From positions 20,783,760-20,847,759 of the forward strand of contig CM055191.1 in the NCBI GenBank assembly GCA_029224185.1: a stretch of 64,000 bases of DNA. Direction: 5' to 3'. Each line of letters opens with the position of its first letter. Position 1 is the stretch's first letter. The notes beneath the pieces are model-generated. The model saw only the letters and a program-made list of their open reading frames with translations, was not told the origin of the DNA and ran no database searches. Below are positions 36,561 through 48,395 of this stretch, piece by piece. The translations under genes and the position numbers were made by a program. This DNA comes from Karalla daura (lineage: Eukaryota; Chordata; Actinopteri; Chaetodontiformes; Leiognathidae).

Positions 36561-37547
36561 TGTTGTCAGTGCCATACCCCCTCAGCTGCAGGTACTTCAC
36601 ACTCTGCCCATACTGGTTTTTGCACCGCTGACATGTCTGAATGCATAAAACATGCTTTGACACTCGTATTCAAATGTGTGTGAATAATAAATGCGGCGCC
36701 TTCTGGAAGTCGTGTTTATAATGGCGGTGACCGCAGATCTGTCTGAGGTAAATCATGCGGTGCTTCAACTTGTGAAGACCCATTTACAGATCACATGCTT
36801 GTACAACTTTTCTTTTCGACAACAGGAAAGGTCTCGCAGTGCATAAACTAGGACAATATATAGGAAGTGCTCCCTATAACAAACTTTTTTTTCTGGGGAA
36901 AGTGCATTAAAATAGGAGGGTTAGCCACAGTGCAAGGCTGCCTATCACTGCCTCAATCTAAAGAGATGGGCAGGCACGCTTGGATATTCTCAGAGCCTCA
37001 TGAGACGTTCCCCCATGTGGGTTGACCGTGCAGCAGCTGGGGGAGAAGCACGCACACACACACAGACACATTCTGCTCCATGCAAGCAATAACCAGCTCC
37101 TCAGCCTCTATGCAAAAAGGAAGGAGAGCAGCAGACTCGTTATTTAACTGGCTTTTGACAGCTGGGGCATAGCGGAGGGACAGAGAGTGTGCGAGTGCAT
37201 GGCTGTGTGAGTGTGTGAGTGACACAGAAAGACAAAGACGCCGTGCGCGCGCGCGTGTGTCTGGGTGTACGCCTACACGTGTATCTGTGCGTGCACTTCT
37301 GTGCGTGTCCACCCTCTTTTGCATTTGTGTGTGTGCTCGACCATGTGCATATGTATGTGTGGCACAGTGGACCAGAACAGAGCCCTGACAGAAGCAGGAC
37401 TGCTGCTCGCTGATGCCTGCCTGCAGGAGCTGACAGCGGCCCGGCCTGTCAATCACAGAGCATGCCCAATAGCCCTCTATTCACATCATCCCATCTTGTT
37501 AACTCTAAATCTGGCTGGGTACTGTTTATATACTCTGTGTATCTTTG

Positions 37548-37594
<47 letters not shown>

Positions 37595-37779
37595 CAGAGA
37601 GGGAGACTGTGGAATGGTGCATCCTCTCCTCTGATGTGCTTCTGTTACGGTCTTGGCTACACGGCTCCGTTTCAGGCAGAGATCAATCACGACAAAGTGA
37701 TGAAAAACCGGCACAGGGATTGCTAAGAACAAAAGCCATTCTGTGAAAGTTAATCCTTTCTTGTAGGAACAAGTCCAGG

Positions 37780-38180
37780 CAGTAGATTTAATGCACAGAT
37801 GTAAGTGTAGCCGATTATTCAGCATCGTCTCGAGCTATAAAACATCACAATCAAAGCCCCCCAGCACGTGACAGAGCAACCAATGAAGAGACATATTTCC
37901 GTCTATATTTATCCCTTAAGTGGTCCATGGCCTTTATGACGGGCCACGCATTGTTGCCATATGAGAAAAGGCGCTCTATTATCTCCTGTTGTCACGTACA
38001 ATGGGGGCCTGCTAATGAGAGCCGGACCCTTGATTGGTTGTCTGCGGGTCTGCGGAGACCCTCAACTCTTGGGTTTGACAATAGCAACAGAGCAGACACT
38101 GAGAGAGTGGACAAGTCATTCATCGATGCAAATGCCAGGCAAAATGTGACCACCGCCGTACACAAGATCCATTAGGCCTC
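37780..38180. promoter_or_regulatory. Candidate conserved non-coding element with octamer
   Basis: Strong candidate: a dense unique string with AGCACGTGACAG (E-box CACGTG), GCAACCAATGAAGAG, GGCCTTTATGACGGG and GCCTGCTAATGAGAGC, and an exact octamer ATGCAAAT at 38126-38133. Confidence 0.4.
38126..38133 (+). promoter_or_regulatory. POU octamer ATGCAAAT
   Basis: Exact octamer at the right edge of a candidate conserved block. A second exact octamer (ATTTGCAT) lies 100 bp on, at 38234-38241. Confidence 0.35.
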
Positions 38181-38233
38181 TTAATTATCAGCTCTAGAGA
38201 GTCATGGCAGCGTTTGTGTGTGTATGTGTGTCT

Positions 38234-38241
38234 ATTTGCAT
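38234..38241 (-). promoter_or_regulatory. POU octamer ATTTGCAT
   Basis: Exact octamer on the opposite strand to the one at 38126. Confidence 0.3.
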
Positions 38242-38369
38242 GGGCAGTATGTGCGGGCAGAGTGCAAAGAGCTTCATGCTTTCAATGGAGGTTATAGTTG
38301 GGGAAACAAAGAAAGAAAACCACTGCAGGGGCCGAGAATTGAATACTAAAGTCAAAGTACAGAATTGTT

Positions 38370-38600
38370 TTATATTCTAGGTATGATCGATTTAAGCAGC
38401 GTCACACCTGCAATATTGGAGTAAATAACGGCACCGCTTCAATATTAAGCTCATCAGAAGTCCGCACATGCTGTCAGAATTTGTGTACTTGTAACTGCCT
38501 CGAGGCCTGAAATGAAACCCAATTAAATCTTGTTCTTGCTTTATTTTGCATTCGGTAATCAAAAAGCCAAGGTAAAAAAGCCTCTTATTCTGGGTCTAGT
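38370..38600. promoter_or_regulatory. Candidate conserved non-coding element
   Basis: CACACCTGCAATATTGGAG, CTTCAATATTAAGCTC and ACCCAATTAAATCTTG in a unique block. Confidence 0.35.
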
Positions 38601-38696
38601 TGGACAAAAATAATGATGCCACTGTATAACTTAGCAGACTAGAACATTTCCACTGGCACCAATGTCCGTTTGTAATTTAATAAATAACGTGGAAAA

Positions 38697-38774
38697 ATAG
38701 GCAGCATTTATATGCCACTTTTCTGGTTGTACCACTTAAAGCACTCTACAACATGAGCCAGCCTTCATCCATTT

Positions 38775-38862
<88 letters not shown>

Positions 38863-38998
38863 TCACCTAGGTGTTGCAACATAGGGAGCCATTTGTTGTT
38901 CAGCATCTTGCCCAAGGATAGATTGGCGATTGCAGGGGTTGGAGATCGAGCCAGTGACCTTCCGATAAGTGGATGACCTATCTCCCTCCTGAGCCACT
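38697..38998. repeat. Acanthomorph dispersed repeat with internal (CA)n
   Basis: Left part TATGCCACTTTTCTGGTTGT, then CCACTTAAAGCACTCTACA and CTTCATCCATTTGCACAC. After the CA run comes GTGTTGCAACATAGGGAGCC, CATCTTGCCCAAGGATAG and GGAGATCGAGCCAGTGACC. This is the layout of a repeat I know to be frequent in spiny-rayed fish genomes. The tRNA-like GATCGAGCC stretch does not form a tRNA gene. Confidence 0.65.
38776..38858. repeat. (CA)41 microsatellite
   Basis: The longest pure CA run in the window, expanded inside the dispersed repeat. Confidence 0.97.
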
Positions 38999-39468
38999 AT
39001 ATAACATAATATATACAGTATGTATTTTTCTATTAGCATCAGAGATGCAGAGGGGCCCTTATCTGTGTCAGAATCCGATCTAATCTCTGTAGCTGTGGAC
39101 AGAAGAGAAACATTTGGGCAAATGGGCGACACAAGATTATTTGATACCAACATGTAAAAATATTCTAAGTATATTCAGACATGTCATTATTCTATCTTTT
39201 CAGTCCATTTATGTCAGGGTTTTTGTCTTCTTGTACTTGAGTGATTGTACATTTACATTATCCCATTCCCCATGTTGAAAGGGCAGTTTCTGAGCACATT
39301 TCCCACTCCAATTCTCGACCCTGAGGAACTGAAAAAATTGAAGAAGTCCTTCTCCACTTTTCAAAGATCAAACATTTTTAATGGAATGACTTGATAGTAA
39401 CTAAAGCTAAAACTGTTACAGCAGGAACAGCAGGAAGTCCTTAAACACTTCAGCAAAGGAATTCCATG

Positions 39469-39476
39469 ATTTGCAT
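39469..39476 (-). promoter_or_regulatory. POU octamer ATTTGCAT
   Basis: Exact octamer in unique AT-rich sequence. Confidence 0.25.
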
Positions 39477-40776
39477 CCACAACTTGCTATCAGTCATTTA
39501 TAATAAACACAGAGGGACAATTATATGTTCCTCCTGTACCACACAGTGGACTGCCTTTGGGTTTCTCCTGACTGACCCTGTCTCTGCAGAAAAAGATTGT
39601 TTTGGTCATATACAGTAATGATTAATGATGAATGCTACTTGCAAACTTCCGAGCCACCATCTTAACCATGTTCAGACTTCTTAAAGACTCTTCCCACCAA
39701 TTTGTTTCCAAAGGAGACTACATAGTTGTTACAACATACTTTTGTTGATGAAACTCTGGAACAGGAGACACACTGAGAATATTTAATGGTACCTGGCAAT
39801 GGGACTAAGTTGGAAGCTTGTAGCATCTCACCACATTTTCATCTGCTGCAGTGGAGGGCACTGGGAGGGTTGCAGTCACAGTACAGGTTAGAGGCTTCTC
39901 TTCTGTGCTGAAGAGGCTTTTCACACTCAGAAGCCGTTCACTTAGACTGCTAGCTCCAAAATAAACACGCTTTTCTTAATTTCTATGTTAATGCTTACGT
40001 CCATTAAAGTTAATGCACCAGTGGTAATGACATTACAGCACAGGCATTCGCATTACATTAGCATTATTTATTGATTTAACTACACTGTATCTGCATTATG
40101 AGCTATTTGTTAAATAACCAAGTGCCATCATGAAACCAAGCAAAGCACTGACAAAGTTGGCAAAAAAAGAAACCTAATGGCATATTTGGCAAGTAAGAAA
40201 TGTTCTCAGTTAAACAAATAAAATAAATAAATTGAGCTGTGGCAGATAATGATGCTGTCAGAGTTCCTCAAATGTGAGAATGTTTTTGCTCCTCATAGCT
40301 TTTCATACTTTCCACATTTTATCTATATACCAACCATTCCTTCGCTCGATTGTAGACTGATCAAGCATAAAGACAATTTGACAGTTTTTTAAAAGGTAGT
40401 ATCACAGCTCTCTGCAAACTCATCTATATTAAATTTGAACTTTTATTGGTTCTAGAGGCTCGGCTGTCATTGCAGTGTCAATATTTAAGGCCTTTTACAA
40501 TTGTGTTTTGGATTACTGCAGCCTCGTTGTTTGCTTTTGGTTCTGATTTTAGCTTGCCCTTGTCACATGTTGCATGGAAAAGTCAATTTGAATTCAATTG
40601 AAAGCAAAAGTTCTGACTGTCATATATCTTGGAAACACAGAAAAACAGAAATGCATTACTCCAGGAATGAAGCACCATTAAATCTATACTGGAAAGGATA
40701 TTCACTTGTGTGATGAATTAGTCTTTATATCTGTATATCACTTTAGGCACTAAGTCAAAACAGTTAAAATACCAAA

Positions 40777-40855
40777 ATCCCCCCCCCGCCTCCCGCCCTC
40801 GCCCCCCAAGGCCGGGTGTCCCCAATTTAGTATATCAAAATATGGTCACCCTACT
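40777..40855 (-). mobile_element. Fragment of a hAT-like non-autonomous DNA transposon
   Basis: Read on the minus strand it runs TAGGGTGACCATATTTTGAT, then ATACTAAATTGGGGACACCC and GGCC. This closely resembles the terminus of an abundant vertebrate DNA-transposon-derived repeat. A C/G-run follows. Only one end is visible, with no transposase frame; family assignment is from memory. Confidence 0.45.
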
Positions 40856-40941
40856 CTAATAGAGCTTGTCCATGGAGTTGGAGTTGCCATATGTAGCTGT
40901 CCAAGATGGCGGCCTGTTTGCGCATGAGCAAATGGGCTACA

Positions 40942-40949
40942 ATGCAAAT
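40942..40949 (+). promoter_or_regulatory. POU octamer ATGCAAAT
   Basis: Exact octamer just right of the transposon fragment. Confidence 0.25.
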
Positions 40950-41699
40950 TTTCTTTTATTTGAATTTTGTTACGCACACACACACACACATATACATATA
41001 TATATCTTACAGGCTTACAGACAGATCGATATGCATTTCAAAGTATATTCTATGCCAGGGGAAAATAACTCATAGCAGAATTAGTTGCTAGTTTTAATTG
41101 CTTTTTGGTTGTTAAAAATTTTAATGGATGCAATGTACTGCCTGAGCTGACTGTGAAAGTTTTTCTGCATATAAATTTATATTCATGCATATGAAAGTTC
41201 GCCATAAGAATGATGAGGTTTGACAATGGTTTTGTCAGAATTCTCTTTGCTTCTGTTATAGTCACGGAGCCCAAGCAGTACACCCCTCCAAAACAACTTA
41301 AAATCTTTATCAACCCCGGTGAGCAATAAAGTTATAAATATCAATACACAGTATTTGTACAATGGGCCAGTGCTAAAAAAAAAAAAACAATGAATAATTA
41401 AGTGTGTTCAGAACAGAAATCATCGTCATTGTCTTTCAAAATCTCTGAATTATTTTAAACATTATTTATTTTTTTATTTATATGTATTTTTTTTAACCAT
41501 GGTTACCGGTCCCACAAGCTGTACCTACTGGGGTGTCAAGTTGTTGGGATCACACTCTCGGTTGTTCTAAATAACAGGCAATACGCAAATGTGGAGAAAA
41601 AAAACTGCCCTGACCGGATGTTGATAGTTGTGTTGTCCGGAACTGGTGCAGCGTTCACTGTTCCCACGTAACTCCTTAAATACGAGTAGCACCGTAATG

Positions 41700-43055
41700 C
41701 GACAGCAATAAATGTTAACATTTTAGATGTGTGTCTTTTCTTGAAATAATAGCACGGAACTTATGGAAGATTACATTTTTTTCCCCAAACGTAAAAGCTG
41801 GCTCCTATAATCACTCTCCGGCTATATGACTGTGCATAACGCTGAGTGTCTGTAATCTCCGAGGTTCCTGCAACGCCTCACAGGGTGTCAGTCTGCTGTG
41901 CTGGTTGAAACCCAACAACAAGGAGCTAATGGAGAGAAGAGGATTCTTCATGAATGGATATATCGTCGTCCGCTTACCGTAAATCCAAACCCTTTCTGCT
42001 CCTGTTGCTCGTGCTTGACCGTGCAGAACAAAGTGATGCAGCTAACAGTTGTGTTCTGACAGCTGAGCCTGTCTATGGGCTGCTAACAGTAGCTAACAGC
42101 AGCTATCAAACAGAAACATGACCACAGCAAAGTGTGACAGATCTCTGTGTCTGTCTGATGTTAGCTGCTCAACCGAGGTTTAGACTGGACTAACATCAGA
42201 TCCCCACCAGCCACAGTGTTAGCTGGGTTAACGTCAGGTAGTAGATAGCTAAAAAAAATACAAAAACAAACAAGGCTGGAAGAGGCTTTAGGACAGCTGT
42301 TAGTCGATTTCGGGTTAGTTTACTTTTAAACCGAAGTGAAGAGTTGCGTTTAACTGATACTGTAGCTTTAATAAAGGGAACTTTTTACCGACCAGCTAGC
42401 TATCCAACACCTATGAGACGTTAGCGTTCAAATACTAACCTTATTTGCGCATTTCAGACCAATTTGATCAGGTAACACATTACACAGACCTGTCAGTTAA
42501 AGTGGGATTAATACCAGTGACTGACAGTCGGTGTCTTAGATACTGTGTTTTGTACCTGTCTGATGTTCAACGAGAATAAGTAGTGCACCTGTACAAAGTG
42601 AAGCCTGTGCATCATTGATGCCACATCCTCAGCCTGAGGAGCCTGGCCTCCTGCAGGGTGTCTGTGTCTGACAGGCCTGAGTGTGGTCCTCATATCCAGA
42701 CTACTGAAAAAGACAAACTAAACCTGCAGAATAACAGCCATTCTGTAAGATCTGGCCACGTCTGAGATCATTTTCTCTGCATATCAGCTTGACCTGACCA
42801 ACAGGCTCTGGTAAACAGTGCCATCATGCATGTTTTAACTGGTCATCATAGACATTGGAGGGTTTCTGCTAAATGGTGATACCGACAGTAGCAGGGCATA
42901 GCAGTTGTCAGTCTCCGGATGAAAACCAAATCCGAATAAAAGTCATTTCCGAAATGAACTAAACCAGAATTGGAGTTGACATCCTGTTTTGCTACGGACC
43001 TGACGTTTGCTGTTGTCTCACTTGTGTTTTGTGTCTGTCTCTGCCTAACCAACAG
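41700..43055 (+). promoter_or_regulatory. FBXL4: Probable FBXL4 promoter and 5' non-coding region
   Basis: Unique sequence ahead of the first FBXL4 coding exon. The promoter and any 5' non-coding exon should lie here, but I cannot fix a transcription start. A plausible acceptor (CTGCCTAACCAACAG, ending 43055) precedes the start-codon exon. Confidence 0.35.
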
Positions 43056-43175
43056 GTCATGCATGCAGCCGGGCCTCTAGCCCGTGCTTTGTACACCCCC
43101 GGCCCCTGAGGCAGTGTGCCTCCAGTAGGTGGAGGCTCTTCCTCCCGCTAGCCTCTGTGTCTCCCCGCTGCCTCC

Positions 43176-43672
43176 ATGTTAACCCTCTTGAGCATGTTTT
43201 ACTATATCTGTCTGCGGCGACGCTCCAGGAGCGGGACTCGAGGCGAAGCTCTGACCAGTCGGCGGGCGGTGGAGTCTGGCCAGCGGGCCATGCTGCCGGT
43301 CAGTGTGGAGGTGGAGCAATATGCCAAGGAGGTGCTGGACTTCAGTTCCCACTATGGCAGCGAGAACAGCATGTCGTACACCATGTGGAACCTGGCCGGG
43401 GTGCCCAACGTCTACCCCAGCTCGGGGGACTTCACTCAGACGGCCCTGTTCAGAGCTTACGGGACGTGGTGGGAGCAGTGTGCCAGCGCCCCCCCGCCTT
43501 TCCGACGCACCCCGAAAGGCTTCCACAGCCAGGATTACATTGAACTGGGCTTCGAGGAGCCAGTCTACCCCACTGCGGTGGAAGTGCTTGAGACTTATTA
43601 CCCCGGAGCCATTGTGCAGATCCTGGCCTGCTCTCACAACCCCTTCTCGCAGAACCCACCCACCGATGTCAG
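43176..43672 (+). CDS. FBXL4: FBXL4 coding exon 1
   Basis: Start codon chosen because MLTLLSMFYYICLRRRSR matches the family. Ends in phase 2 before GTAAGA, with Arg166 split. Confidence 0.93.
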
Positions 43673-45308
43673 GTAAGAGTCTTCGAAACCCAACAGTTGT
43701 CTTCGGTGAAACATTTGGCTCATAAAATGCGACGTTTCCTCCGCCCAGGTGGGAGGTGCTGTGGTCCGGGGAACCCACCAAGGTGCTGACGCCCCAGGCC
43801 CGGCAGTTTTCCCCGACCATCAAGCACATCAACTTCCCCACCAACCTGCTGCGTCTGGAGGTCAACAGCTCCCTGCTGGACTACTACACCGAGCTGGACG
43901 CCGTCATCCTGCGCGGCGTGAAGGAGAGGCCCATGCTGGCCCTCTACAAGATGCCCGTCATCGACATCAACGACCTGAGCGACAGCGAGGAGGAGCTGTC
44001 CGACGTGGGAGGGCCCTTCAGAGCGGGGGGAGACGGCAGGCCCCAGAGGATGGGCAACGGCTACTTTGACAAGCTGCCATATGAGGTGATTACAGACCCT
44101 GACCATGTGTACACCAACGCACCCAGGTCTGTGGGAAGGTTAGATGGACATCAGTAGCTCATCACCGCCCCCTCTTGATAGCAACTTTGCTGCTAAAGGT
44201 CACAAACTCCACAGGTTCCCCTTTAACCCGGACATGGAGCAGGGCTCTGTCACAGTCAGTTTGGCTTCGAGTGTTTAGGAGCATTTTAAACCATAAGCCT
44301 AAAAAAGGTGAGATACAGTATGAGAGTAGAAGTGACCTTTCATTTAACTTGTATTTGGACGTGATGGACATTGTGGTAATTGGTCAGTGTGTTGCGGTGT
44401 TCAGCAAAGTGTACATCTTCAATATAACCGCTGGACGTGTAATAACCATCTGCACGTAGTAGTCATCTCCATCGCCTTCGTTGTTATGAGCTGAACCTTG
44501 CCTATAAGCTTTAAATCAAATAACTTAAATAGCGTAACCTGGGAAATTTTCACCGGACACGAGTTGACTGACTGCACTTGCAACCTGCCTCTGCAGCCCA
44601 TTGAGAAAACACCCCAACAAATGGGGAAGTGGAAAGTGGAAAAGAAGTACATTTATGTCAGTCAAACACGTTCGGTCTCAGAGCAGATGCCTGGTTCTTA
44701 GTGGACGTGTGCGTGAAAAGATACCCTTGAATTCAGTCACGCAATGGTATTTCAAAACATAGCAGATTTACAGATGTAGCGGTTTACCGATGGGTACATC
44801 CGTACATTGGCTGAGACATGAGTACCCACATGATGTATTTTCCGTCCGCGGAGTTGCTAAACTGTCGCTGTAGGATTGTCGATTTATCCGTACGAAGTCT
44901 TTAGGCCGTAAAAAAAAAAAATTGCATCTTTTATATGGCAGGGCTAAATCCACATCTAGTTTACAGTGATATTCAAAAATCGGCAAATCTCGCCGTAAAG
45001 GAGCAGGAAAGTCTGTTTTTTCTTACTCAGTGACTTCAATCCACTCGTGCGTTGCTGCCCGACCCTGAAAATAACACACTACTCGGCTTTCAGAGCCTCT
45101 TTTAACATCACTTCCTCGCCGAAGACGAACATAACTCATCGTTGGCCCCGTCACCATCGGCGAATGGCTCTCTCCCATCGGCGCACGTCTGGCGTATTTA
45201 CACGCTGTGTTTCCAGCACTCCAGCCAACAAACACCTGGACCGGGGCCGGGGGGGCCCGCGCTCCTGACACGCGATCTGTCGCTCTCTCTCCCTCTCCCG
45301 CTCTCTCC

Positions 45309-45371
<63 letters not shown>

Positions 45372-45462
45372 GTGGTTTTTCATGCCGCGCCAGCGTATCA
45401 TGTCGTCCGAGGGACCCGGGCTTCAAAAGCGCCGGCGCGCCTCTTGATATGCGGCACCCCCT

Positions 45463-45497
<35 letters not shown>

Positions 45498-48107
45498 TCT
45501 CTCTCCTCGCGGACAAAAAAAACAAACGCGCCGCGAGTGTTTGTTTCAGAAACACAATACGGCTATTATCCGTCGGCCGAGGACGCGGCGCACTGTTGAT
45601 GCGGAGGCCCGGGCTCGGTCGCTCCCTCTCGTTCTCTCTTTCTCTCTCTCCCGCCCATCCTGCTATCAGCGCCACGCGTCCCGGATAACCGCAGCCCAGA
45701 CCCGCCTGACAGAGGGGAGGAGGGGGGGGCGCAATTAACATTCCCCGCTCTCGTTCTCCCCCCGTCGCCTGCCTGTGTTTTATTACACCTTAATACGTCG
45801 CCCCCGCTCTCCCCCTCTGCGCTCCCAACAGTCGTGGCGTGCCCGTGACCTTCCTCACCCCTTCCCTCCTTCCTTTCTTTCTCCCGTTCTCCCCCTCGCC
45901 CCGTCTCCCGTCCGCAGCTCGTCCAGCTGATCCTGAGCCACCTGACCCTGCCAGACCTCAGCCGTCTGGCCCAGAGCTGTAAGCTGCTGCACCAGCACTG
46001 CTGCGACCCGCTGCAGTACACCCAGCTGAGCCTGCAGCCCTACTGGGCCCGGCTGAGTGACGCCTCCCTGGGACACCTGCAGAGCCGCTGCACCCTCCTC
46101 CAGAGGCTCAACCTGTCCTGGACGGGCAACCGCGGGGCTCTCACCCTGACCGGCTTCAGCAGGTCAGGCGCGCGGCGCGACGCCCTTGGGCGAACTCGCG
46201 AATCCTCGTCACGCAACGCCTTTGTTTTTTTTTGCTCGGGGAGGGGGAACTTTTAAGTGTTCAGTGATGCAGAGAAAACAAAAAGGTCGCAGGAAAGGAC
46301 GACAACATTGTCTGAAGTGAGGATGCTTGTCTCACCCCCCCCCACCCACCCACCCCGCCCGTTCCTCCCCTCAGCTTCATGAAGGCCTGTGGCCTCAGCC
46401 TGGTCTGCCTGGAGCTGTCGTGCTGCCATTTCCTGAGCGAGGCCTGCCTGGAGGTCATCTCTCAGACCTGCCCGGGCCTGCAGGAGCTCAACCTGTCCTC
46501 CTGCGACCGCCTCCACCCGCAGGCCTTCACGCACATCTCCAAACTGACACGCCTCCGCCGGCTGGTGCTCTACAGGACCAAGATAGAGGTAGGCACGGGG
46601 ATCTGAATGGCACAACAGCGAAGGAGAGGCCATGGCTTTGTAACCGGCCCTCTCTCCGTACTCCTCTCTAAACTCCGCAATGTGGTCAATGTGGTATGAC
46701 AGTCACGAGGACGTGTCGCCATACGGTCAGATTTATCAGGTCAAGCTTCGTTCTTCACGTGTTTACAGCAGCTCACAGGAAATAGAGTGAATAAAACCAG
46801 TTATTTAGTCAGAACGGGCAGAAAAATGAACTACGATTATGAGGAGAAGCGAGAAGACACATGGCGCTTTTTGAGATGGTGGTCAGATTCTGAGGTCCTA
46901 AGTCTGTACAGCTCGGGGTTTAATATATTCACTGATTAATGATAATAAAATGGATGGTTTCCACTCCGGAGAGTGGAGAGCCCCTACTGTATATCGCTAG
47001 TTTTTACAGAAGAGCTGAAGCTCCCCAACGTTTGATAAAATATGTAAAAGATGCATTTTTGGATTTTCGGAGGAGCAGTCATGGTTTCTCCGTTGAACCT
47101 TCAGATTTGATTTTGTGAATCCTGGGTCGGCCCCGGCTCCCGGGCTCAGACCACCCGCTCTAGCCAGTGGCCGCACGGGTCTGCGCTCCGCATGCTGCGT
47201 TATTAATAATAAACACAAACTGCGAGGTAAAACTCCCGGCGCCGGGCAGCGCTAACGATCCCCGCTGACAGCCGAGGAGCCGGTGACCCGAGTCAACCCC
47301 GGGCCCCGGGGTGACCCGGTTCGGAGACGCGCGCCGCTCCACCAGGCTGGGGCCTGTCTGCTCGCGGTGTGTTAAAAACAAGAGCCCACCGCCTCGCGTC
47401 GTGGTGCTTCTCGGGAGCGGCGCTGCGGGCACCGGGCGGTGTAGGGTTTCTGCGGCGGTGCCAGGCGGCGTGCTGCGGGTTGTTTAGACCCGTGGGTGGG
47501 AGGGGGGTGGTGGTGGTGGTGGGGGGGGGGCGGCACAGAGCAAGCTGTGTGTGTCTGTTTGAGGCCGCCTCCCCCCCTCTCCCCGACTTCTCAGCTGTCA
47601 TTACCCCGTCTCCGCTCTAATTAAATGGCTGGCTTTTGCCGGCGAGAGGTGTTTAGAAAGGTGCCAGAGACTCGGAGCAAGCAAGCACGCAAGCGCGCGC
47701 GAGCGCGCGCACACGCCAGAAAGCCTCGCGCCCTCTCCTGCCACTCAGGTGCAGTGTTGGATTCCCGCGTCTCTGACCGAGATAGCTGCGAGGGAGACGT
47801 AACAGCGATCTGTCGTGCCGTATTAGATTCGGCCTAAACGCTGTGAGCGCAGCCGGAGCGTGCCAGGCTGCAGACGGGAACACACTTAGCGGCGGCGGCC
47901 CCGGCTGGCGAGACCGGGCACGCCACTGTAACCCGAACCTACGGTTGCTTGAACGTACGACCTTTTGGATCCACTCTCGGATAAGACGGCGGTTCTCGAG
48001 CTGAGGTTGCCTCTTGTTTTGGCTCTCGTTTTCGGGCGTCACCCTGCACCGGCGTCTGACTGTTGTCCGGGCAGCGAAGTGAAGTGAAGTGACTGAACTG
48101 ACGACCG

Positions 48108-48159
<52 letters not shown>

Positions 48160-48359
48160 TCTTTCTCTCTCTCTCTCTCTCTCTCTCCTTCTTTCTCTCT
48201 CTCTCTCTCTCTCTCCTTCTTTCTTTCTCTCTCTCTCTCTCTCTCTCTCTCCCCTTCTCTCTCCCTCTCTCTCTCTCTCCCTCTCTCTCCTTCTTTCTCT
48301 CTCTCTCTCTCTCTCTCTCTCCCCTTCTCTCTCCCTCTCTCTCTCTCTCTCTCTCCCCT

Positions 48360-48395
<36 letters not shown>

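Larger units (their letters stand above)
22460..41700. other. FAXC-FBXL4 gene desert
   Basis: About 19 kb in which I find no coding exon, RNA gene or intact mobile element. The long frames here are low-complexity or CA/CT translations. It contains microsatellites, a few old repeats and many unique, homeodomain-motif-rich stretches listed separately. Confidence 0.7.

Noticed and set aside
38870..38980. tRNA-like stretch with a GATCGAGCC box
   Set aside because: Part of a dispersed fish repeat; no cloverleaf arms can be placed around it.
43157..43543. Frame overlapping the first FBXL4 exon
   Set aside because: Different frame of the same exon and without an ATG; the 43176 frame carries the FBXL4 signature.
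44086..44157. Extension of FBXL4 exon 2 past LPYE (VITDPDHVYTNAP)
   Set aside because: Unlike the family; splicing at GTGATT joins LPYE to LVQLILSHL exactly as expected.
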